Assembly (NCBI GenBank): GCA_013396525.1
Contig: VWYX01000695.1
Location: 62,001 to 126,000, forward strand
Reading direction: 5' to 3'
From: Chaetorhynchus papuensis
Taxonomy: Eukaryota > Chordata > Aves > Passeriformes > Rhipiduridae
Length of the DNA stretch: 64,000 bases
Made by a program: the position numbers and the translations under genes. The stretch's first letter is position 1; each line of letters opens with the position of its first letter. The notes beneath the pieces were generated by a model that was not told where the DNA came from, ran no database searches, and saw only the letters and a program-made list of their open reading frames with translations. Positions 29,101 through 39,226 of this stretch are shown in pieces.

Positions 29101-32100
29101 CACCATGTGGCTGGGCAAAGAGGGGCAGCACCACAAAGTTGTCACAGACTGCTTCACACATCTCATCTGCACCCTGTGCACATGAAAAATGGATGGAAGA
29201 ATCTCTCCCAAAGACTGTGCCTTTAAAATGTGGCTTCTTACACACTTAAACCAACCACTCAGATTCTTTTGGTTGTTTCCATTGCAATTATCATCAGAGT
29301 TGCTTTTGCTCAGGTCTATGGTAAGAAGAGAAGGGAAATGACCCAGAGAGGTGAACTCTCTCCTCCAAGACGAAATGGGAGGTCAGCAGCCAAGAGAGAA
29401 GTAGAACCATGTGTCCTTTGAGCACAGAGCTCCATCCCTGGGACATCCTGCCTTCTCCACTGTGGCAATTTCTCCTATGTCCTTTTCCCTTTCCTCGTGC
29501 TTATGAAAGGTCTTATGTATCAGTAAGCCACGTGCTCAGCAGTTATTGCTTCACCATTTAGCAGCTCTTCTTTAAAGAATTTATTATTTCTGGCAAATAT
29601 CTTTCTTCAGAGCTATCTTGGGCTCAAAATCTGAACTTTCAAGGGCTCAAGGGCATTTACTGTTTTGGCATGCTGAGCAACGTTGGAATGTGAAAGGTAC
29701 ATAAGAATGGGGAGGACTCTGAAATGTGAATTAAAAACACTGTTGTTGAGGCCGGCCCAGCTGTCAATTATTATATCACTTTTCATTCTTAATAAAAATG
29801 TTGGAGTAACTTTGTCAGAGATGGGTAACCAAAATTTAATTCGCCTGCTATTTTTCATATCGGTTCATATTATGAAGCACTTTGTACAAATGCCTATACT
29901 TTTTTTTTTTAAAGCTATCTGCTCCCCTGCTTTTTTTCCCTCCTTATTCAGTAAGATTAATGCCAGTAACCCAGTAATAACAAACTAGTGTCTGCAGACA
30001 GTGGGGAAAATAACATTATGTTAGAGAAGCAGAATTGCTCAAGAGCTTATTACACAAAACAAAGAAGGAAAATATGCCTTTAATTGAATTTAGTCACTGG
30101 GTTGCAGCAGGCATTTAGGGTAATTTTTAATGTATGAATGTTAGACTGATCCAAGTTTCCCTGGTAAATAACAGATTAGACATAAACAACAGGACTTTTA
30201 AACACAAAAATATGCAAGCTTAATGATCTACCCTGCCTTTAAGGTCTGTGGATTTATAGGGGCTAATTCATCAATAAGAGGAAAGACACTTTAATGTGGA
30301 AAAAATCAAAAGGTATTTAGAAACTTATGTGAAACACATTTCATCCCGGGTGTTTGCTGGCACTGAACTCGTACCCGAGCAGAGCCGGTGCTGTGCAGAG
30401 TGTGCAGGGCAATCGCCCGGGGCCTTCTAAGTGACGGCAGGGACTGACACGTGAGATAAATTTCCTGCTTTCTTTGCAAGGACACAACAAAGAGGAAGTT
30501 CATTTTTCTCTGAACAGTCCTTGTTAACAAAGAATCAAACCAGATCCAGGAATAACTGGCTGGTCAATTTTAGGCACAGTTGGCCTTGTCCATTCTGGAC
30601 AAAAAAATTATACCTAAGTCTGCCATCTCTTTGATCTGGCCTTATGGTTTCACCCTTTCAAGTTCTGTACCTTGTACTTTTGGAAGCATGATCATCACAG
30701 GATTTGATCTTTGCACATCAGTCTTCCTTTTATTTTTTAGTTTTTATGTTCTACTTTGCCAGTGCTGCTACAGCACTGAAGTGTCCACTTGTCTCTACAC
30801 CAAGCTGTGTATAACATAGTTTTTAGGGGAATTTGTGGGATGTCAGAGTATTTCTCCTTTCAAGCATATACCATCCTCTGTTTTGCCCTTATTTTAGAGC
30901 TTTATTCCATATAAACAGAGACATTTTAGCTGCCAGTTGAGCTTTGCCACTTGTCTGCCTGTGGTATACCAGTGATGTGATATTCACCACAGTCACACTC
31001 ATAGGTAAATTGCGCAAAGTCCTTATGCATAGTCTGGGGTTCTCTGCCTCAGTTTGGGATGTTTGAAATGTTTCCTTTATTTGAATGTCACTGTGGTGGT
31101 GTCTGACAGATCGTCTCATTCCCAGAAGTCTGAACAGCAGTCTACAATAAGGAGATAAAAGTTTATGTGGTTTGTGGTGAAGATTTCCATTCTTGTTTTG
31201 CTTGAAAGTCTGTTGGGAAAACTGCATATCTTCAATGCAATCCCAAACAATACTACTTGAAAAATGGTCTGTGTCAGCTCCACTTACTTGTGTTTGACTG
31301 TGACCTTGTTACATGACTTTTGTTAGGAAGAAGAGAAGCTTTTTTGACCTATATTCTCTTGCAAATTCTTGATTTTTACTTCCATTGTCACACAACCTGT
31401 GGAAAATTGGGAGTTCAGTAGAATTAACTTAATTCTACCTCCTACAAAACCAGAATTTAAGCATGTCTTCCTGCTGTCCAATATCTTTATATATAAATAT
31501 TAATTTTCTTACTGGCTTTTGAAGGTGTTTTATAAGTACACCTTGAGAGGGAGAGAAACAGCACTCGTTTTGTGCAAAACATCTCCCACTTGTACCTGGG
31601 GGTTTCTGCACATTATCTGGGATCCTTCCAAAATTGTTCTGCAGTGTAGCATTTATGTTTTGAGCTACGCACTCTGAGTGAAGGTATTGGTAAGCTGCTT
31701 GTACCTTATTCAGTGAAATGCAGAGACAGGATCAAGATAGTTCTCATGTAGATTATCGTGTTGGTTGCAGTTACGTGGTGGTCAAGCTTTAAATGTGCCA
31801 CTCAAGGTTGATCCACAAAGTATTTTCACAGAGAACTACCTCTGTACTAAGGTCATCTTCAGATGACCAAGATGGATATTGTGAGCTTTCCCCAAAGCCC
31901 TGCAGTGTTTGCCCTCAATCCTTGCGTACTGTTCTCAAGATGTGTTTGTCTAATAAAAAAAACTCCCTGTCTGCAAATGTTACCTTGTCTATGCTTGGGG
32001 ATCACACCAACTGAAATAGTGCTATTATAATTGTTAGCTAATAGTTCTTAGTATCATGCCTTATAACATGTACGCTTTTTCTCATGCTAACTAAAATTAT

Positions 32101-35100
32101 AGAAAATTTTCATTATATATTACTTATATTTCCATTCTTCAGTTATGTGTGAAGACTGATCAATAGAATTATCTCTTAAATCAGTCTCACAATCCAAAGC
32201 TCCTCCTGGGTTTATTTACAAGTATTTTCAGGATTTTTAAAAAAATTAGTCTGGGATTTGGTCTCCAAATCCAAGATGACCTTTTCAGCATTATGTTTAT
32301 TTCATTCCACAGGAATCATTAAAACAGGTAAAGATAGTTTCAGTCAACAGCCCGTTAGTCTTTTTGAACGCCAGAAAATTTCATGCTGACCTGTTAAAGA
32401 TAATCCAGAAGGATGGCGTGAGCAGCCAGGTATGTGATATTGTAAACGAGGTGGGATGTGCTTTACGCTTCAGTAACCACCATGACTGGGTTGAAAATCG
32501 TGTTTGGTTTCCTTGCATTTCTTAGAGAATGCAATCACATACTGAAACAGGTATAAAAAAACAACATTAGAAATGATTCATTTAGAATAAAGCTAATCCT
32601 AATCTTAATCAGATTCAATATGGACTATTCTGATATCACTACTTGAAAACAATATCTCTACTATTTCTGCATGTGATCCTGTAAGATACATTAAAGCACT
32701 GATCCAAAACTCCAGAATTTCTGCAAGAACTTACATAACTTCAGCCAATATAAGACTGGGATTTAGACAATGAGCAGCTTTTATATTTCAACAAATATGT
32801 TTGAATAAAATGTAATTTTCTTTTTTTCTGGAAATAAGTCCATGAGAGATGGACACTTCATTTCTAACTATAAATAATTTGCAGTGAATTAGGAAGAAAG
32901 TGGCTACTTTTTTCCTCTTTTGCACTGATTGTATTAGAAAAATGAACAGTATGCAAATTACTTATAACATGTTTTTAGAGAATATCCCCATAAGTATAGC
33001 ATTTTCCAAGTTTATCAGCACATAACTACTGCAACTTCCCACAACTCTTCCTAAAAGGCAAAAAATAAATTATCATTTTTCTTTCAGTACCATGAAGACA
33101 TTCCAATATTATACAATGCTCACCCTAGGCAATTTCATCCAGTTTGGCAAATTGGGCTGAGAAAATCACAGCCATGCCTTAGATGGGTTGTTAAGACAGC
33201 AACATGTGTCTACTACCTCTGCTGTCCCTTGACAAAGAGTTGTGCTACCAGTATGTGCATTGATGGGTGGAAATTCAGCTCAGAAAATGTGATGCTTTTT
33301 TTCCTTGGTTTTGCTAGGCTGACTGATTTGGATTAGTATGATAAAAAGCCTCCAAACAGAGAGAAATTACTTAGGATTTGCATGGAATTAATTTGAGTCA
33401 GTTCAATAAGTTAATTTAATAAGTTAATTTATACATTACTTATAAGGGAGATTTTATCCTTTGTGTCTTCTGTAAGGTACTCAGCAGTACAGCTGCCTGA
33501 AATACTGTGCTTTTTTTAATTTTTTTTTTTGTTGAATAAATGTCTTTCTGTAGCACATAATCGGTGTGAAAAAAATGCAGTTTCAATGTTTTTTCTTTGC
33601 TCTGTTTCTGGTTTTAACTCATGTTTCTACTGAAAACTTGCATATTGAAATAATTATTATAAAAATTCTCCAGATTAATGTAACTCTTTAATAAATTTAC
33701 ACGTCAAGAATGTTCTTACTAAAATATTAGTGTAGCAGATGAGATTGCAGCAAGTAGAAAATCAATCAAAAGTTAATCTCATAAAATCACTGCCTAGAAT
33801 TTTTCTTTTCAAGAACATCTCTCCTATCTTTTGACCACTTCTTAGCCACAAAAGCATTGTGTCCAAAATATGTTTTCTTGTGAATCCAAACATGACAGAG
33901 GTTGGGTCAGCTAAAAAGAAATGCAATATATCAGTTTGAGTGTGTGCCTCTGTATTCTTCTAAAGTTATAACAGAAACAGGCTGTTGCATAGCACATGAT
34001 TTTGGAGAGAATGAGTTAATTTTGATACTGAGAAACAGCATTCTTACGTATTGCATTGATTTTTCTCTTGTTACTGTGCAATGGACTAATTTTCCTTGGT
34101 ATGTTAATCATCTGTTGCTTTTATTTCAGGGTGAGCAGAACATGTTGCTCTGTTCATTTTCCAATGGGAGTTGTCATGGTGAGTTTGTTATCTACAAATT
34201 GTATTAAAACCAAGATGGATGTAAGTGTGCAAAATGGCTCCCCATTTTTCTATATATTTCTAGGTGCACACAAGTTTTATGGAAACAAATATTTTCAGTT
34301 GGACCAAACATTCAATGAAACGTGAATGCTAAACAATCTTAAACTATGTTAACCTTGGCCTAACAAGTCCTGGTCTTCATTCTGTGTTTGACTGACTTTT
34401 TAAGATTTCAAAAGCAGGGAACCCCATGAAAATGCTTTTTCTACAGGAGTGGAAGGTTCTAGTGGACGCCTCATTGCCCATCACAGGGGACGTGGACCTA
34501 AGATGATCTTTAAGGTCCCTTCCAACCCAAACCATTCGCTGATTCTGTGTCCCTGCTTGTTGCACTGGAATGACTGTGTGTGTAAAGAGACATGTACAAA
34601 GTGGGGGAAACACTTCCTGTGTTGTTGCCTGGACTGATCCTCAGACCAGGCTGAAGAGAGTGTTTTGCTAAGTTCTGGTCTTGGGTATTTTTGCATTCAC
34701 AATTAGTATGAAAAAGTAAAAGTAAGATTAGAACCATGTCAAATCTTTGTGATCTTTAAAGCCACATAGGAGAAAATCTCAGAAAATGCCAACTGAATTT
34801 TTAGAGATGCCATAACCACCAGTATTATACAGTATATCAATCCAATACAGTATCAATACAATATATAATAAAATACCCGAGAGGTTTTCTTTCAATTAAG
34901 CTGTATAACTTCACTCTTTCCACATTTTGTAACACTTAAATCAAGCCAGAGCACATACATTCCCATGGGAGAGCTGCAGCAACCTTTGCAGTAGATACTT
35001 TATACAGATGACTTCATTGTGGCTGGAATTAAAACAGTGTTTATTTAAAACACTTATAAGCATTAAGGCTGCAGTAGGAAATCTGATTTGGAGGCTGTTG

Positions 35101-38100
35101 TCTCATTGTTTGTGTTTGTGAACTAGACTCAGGACATTTTTATGAAACTACAGTTGTTTAGTTTTCTTGGGGTTACAGAGTGCTTTGCTGTAGCATAGCA
35201 ACCTATGAAAATGGCTACTGAAGATTATATTGTATTTTATTGACTATATTGTAAAATACTATGTCTGAGAAGGTCTTACCAGTACACATTTCAGTGATCT
35301 AGAAGATGAACTGGTTTCTCATATTACAGAAGTGACAGAAAGCCCAAGATCTCTTTTCTGAAAGCCTAAGTCCTGCCTTGAGGACTTAAATGCTGTTTAC
35401 TTGTACTAACCAGTCTATGGTGATTCTTCATGGGGTCTTTAAAACAACAAACAGAGAGAAAAAAGAAAAATCCCTATAAAGAGAAAAGCAAATCGTGGAG
35501 CTTAAATTTTCAAGAAGGAGGGGAGCATGAGGACACAATCCTTAAGCCTTATGGCAGTAGTCCAGGAAAGCATGGAAATTCATGCCTTTGTCAGAATCCT
35601 TCCTTTCTCCCTTTGGGGAATACTGTCTGTATCAGCACCAAATGAAACAACTGCTCTTGCTCATGCCAATGATACAAAGAGGGTGCAGGTCTTTACCTAC
35701 CCGCTCACTTAGAGGCCAGGCAGCCTCTACTGCAATTCAGGAGGCAGCAGGGAATTATTACACTGAGCCTGGGAGATCACATAAACGCTTTCTGGGTTTC
35801 TATCAGAGTAATTTCAGGCAGGAGGTTCCCCATGAAATTCTGTATTTTTGTTTGGATGTATCTATTCATGTATGTTGGACAGTACAAAGACAGTAAATGG
35901 AGATGCAAGTCCAAAAGTCTTTGGCTCTCAGACTGCTGTCAGAAAGGAATTACCACCATTATAAAGTTGCATAATGGGGAAATTCCAAGTCCCCTCAGTA
36001 GTTTAAAATCTTTGCCTCTGCTCTGCCAAAGCCATTTAGCGTAACTCATCTTTACAGTCAGAATTCCTTTCCTTCCTATTTTTCTTTTCTTTTTTTTTCA
36101 GTTCTGTGCATTATGATAACAAACTTTTGTTCACAGAAAAATGTAAATAAGATGTGCATTATTTTCTATTTTTCCCTTTATGAATGCCAGGAATCATTTA
36201 TCTATGTGCTAGTTCAGGATGCATTTAGAACAGAGCATGTTTCAATTAAACATAAGATGGCCTGAGGTTGAAGAATGAGTATAAGACCTTTGCAAATCTT
36301 ACCAACACAATTTTCTTCTCCAGCATCAATATGTCATAGTGTATTAAAAACTCAACCAAACAAAAACCAGCATAGTAAAACCTTAGGAAAATGAAATGCT
36401 CCACTGTACATATATTTCTTCCTTATGGGTGAATATTAAGTTAAGCCATAGGCAGGTGTTTAGGCACTATGGAAATCAATGTCACATCAGAACTTAAAAC
36501 AAAGATAGATATATTTTCTGTGTATCCCATGAAAAATATTCCAAAGAAGCCAAGCTGACTCATTGAGAAATTCAAATTTGACAAAACAATTGTTTAATTC
36601 TTGAGACACTGCCTAAAACATCTCATTAGTATGTTCTGCCTGTCATCACTTCTTTCCATTGCCCTAAATGTTCTTCACTTGTGCTTCTAAAATGTGGCAT
36701 TTGCTTGCCTGATATCCTAGCATATCACAGTAAAAATTTTACTGTGATAGTTTGGGCTTATTTTGTTGAGCTGTCACCATTCTTACACCCATTTCTTAAG
36801 TATTCTCCTTTTAATTAAAGTTTTTCATTTATCAAATGTGTAGGTGAGTCGGTGCAGTCGTGTCCCAGTGAGCGACGTGTTTTGATATTAGACTGCAGTG
36901 GACTGAATTTCTTTGACTACACTGGAGTCTCAGTGCTTCTTCAGGTATTCACAACACTAGAAACATTCTGTATATGTTATAATTACACATATGAGTTTTT
37001 GGGGCCAACTACTTGTCACTTCACCTATATCAGTGGATAAATATTTCACCCATAGAAAAGATAAACACAGATTTGGTATTAAACTGTACTGTGTATATTT
37101 ATAAAATTGCATTAAAATATTTCTAAATATTTTGGGTAACAGTGCAAATGTACACATCTGTATGTAATGAAGATGAGCTTCAGAACTTTTCCTTTTTTTT
37201 TTTTTTTAAAGTTGGTTTAGGTCATATTTGACCCTGCCATGTCAGTTGTAGGGACATCTGTAAATTTACTGCTTTAAAGTTTCATCTTTAATTCTGTGAT
37301 TTTATCTGTGTGTTCTACTTTCTGCTAAGCCAGAGGTCAAAACGTGATCTCCAACTTTTGTTTCATGGGCAACATACCTTGCAGACTGGGTTCAGGCATT
37401 GCAGAAGTTCCAAGACGCTCCCAGAAGATTAAACCCAGTAATCACTGGTTTCTGTGGTGAATGGAACTAAATCCAGGGGGCAGCTGGCCACAATTGGTGT
37501 TCCCCTGGGGCCAGACCTGTTTAATATCCTCGTTGCTGATTTGGACAAGGGGATTGAGTGTACAGTCAGTTTGCAGATGAGACCAAGCTGGGTGGGAGTG
37601 TTGATCTGCTGGAGGGCAGGAAGGCTCTGCAGAGGGATCTGGACAGGCTGGATTGATGGGCTGGGGCAGACTGTAAGAGGTTCAGCAAGGCCAAGTGCCA
37701 GGTCCTGCTCTTGGGTCACAACAACCCCGTGCAGCACTACAGGCTGGGGGAAGAGTGGCTGGAAAGACAGGGGTTAGTGGTGGAGTTGGCAATGCCAAGT
37801 TAATGCTTGGACTCGATGACCTTAAAGGTCCTTTCCTAACTAAACAACTCCATGAGTCTATGGTTCTGCATAATAAGCAGTTCTATATAGTGGATAAAAA
37901 ATTATGTTCAAAAGCTGTTTCTTACACTTCCATCAGATCTGAAGTTTAAAAGTTGTGTAGTGAGTACAGAGTTAAGTGGGTATGGAAGGTTTGGCTTGCA
38001 TAATTTTTCTGAGTAAGATAAAGGACTGGATTTGAACTTGGGTCTTAGCCCAGGCTTTTTCTTGCCCTAACAATTTTCTCAATTTACTGCAGTGATTGCA

Positions 38101-39174
38101 CAGTGAAGTAAGTGTTGCCTTAAAAGATTTTAAATTAGAACTACACATATAGGCATGGATGTAATGAAAAAGAAAACTGGAAAAATAAGGTTAGTGGGAG
38201 TGACTCTTTATTAGCTATCCCTTCGAAATATAGGGCATTCAATATAGTATTAATTTAAAAAATTGTGAAACTGTTTTCCAAAAGGTCTTAGAGACCTCCA
38301 AATTACGTCAAAGAAGTGTTTGACAAATTTGTGAAAGATAAGTCTGGTGTGGGCTGGGAAGTGCACAGGTTGGTAGCACAGCCTCTGGATAAATGGTTGG
38401 TCCAAAACCAAGCTGTTCAGAGAGGACCACACTCAACATGTCCTTGTTGTTACACTCCCTCCCAAAATATCATCACTGATGCTAGAGATGGAGGATTTTT
38501 GAACTGAGTAAGGTTTTTGGTTTATTTTTAAAAATAGAGTATTCTGATGGGGTTCTCACTGAATCTCTTCTCTCAGTATTTTTCTGCTTCATATGGACTA
38601 TTTAAACATTTTTTGAAGTAGGAACCACTTTGGATATTCCCCATTTGGCAGAAAAATGCCCTACTCTGGTTTTGGAGTTATTTTCACTTTTTTTTCTTTA
38701 GCTTTGTATCATATTAATATTTTGTCTCTGTGGAGTTGACCAGTTTCAAAGAGACAATAACAAACAACTCATTGCTGAATGTAGCATGACAGTTATGGTG
38801 CTTTTTTGATAAAAGTCTCAAAGTTTCCTAGGTCTGATTCCTGTCTTTGTGGACTGGTAGTAAGCATATGGTAAGGACATGAGAAAACACGCTGAACAAA
38901 GAGAACTGGAAATAATACCCCTAAAAATTACAGTAAGAAAATGAAAAATTTTTAATCAAATTCAGTTTTAATTCTCAGCAGAGCTGTAGAGTAGTGTGAC
39001 GAGGTGATAGGAAATAAATGTGGCTTGATGATGTTTGCATTATAGAAGGGCTCGCTCTGGTGGCTGCTGGCAGTACAGCTGCTGCAGCAGCACTCCGGGC
39101 TCTGCCTACCTTGAATAGGGGTAGGCAGGAGTTTTTGTGTATTTTATTCTCTGATGGTATTTAAAACAGGGGTT

Positions 39175-39226
<52 letters not shown>

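Larger units (their letters stand above)
34179..36843 (+). other. SLC26A7 intron (2.7 kb)
   Basis: It contains a CR1 fragment at about 34440-34552 and a 27-bp near-perfect palindrome at 36723-36749, about 95 nt before the acceptor AAATGTGTAG. Several open frames of 60-104 codons near 34.4-36.0 kb show no family resemblance. Confidence 0.8.

Noticed and set aside
35430..36044. Cluster of overlapping plus-strand frames (60-104 codons) in an intron
   Set aside because: Several frames are open at once without a shared motif, and none fits SLC26A7 at that position between w11 and w12.
37429..37777. Apparent reverse-transcriptase gene fragment
   Set aside because: It belongs to a broken CR1 copy with missing internal segments and frame breaks. 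It is not a functional gene.
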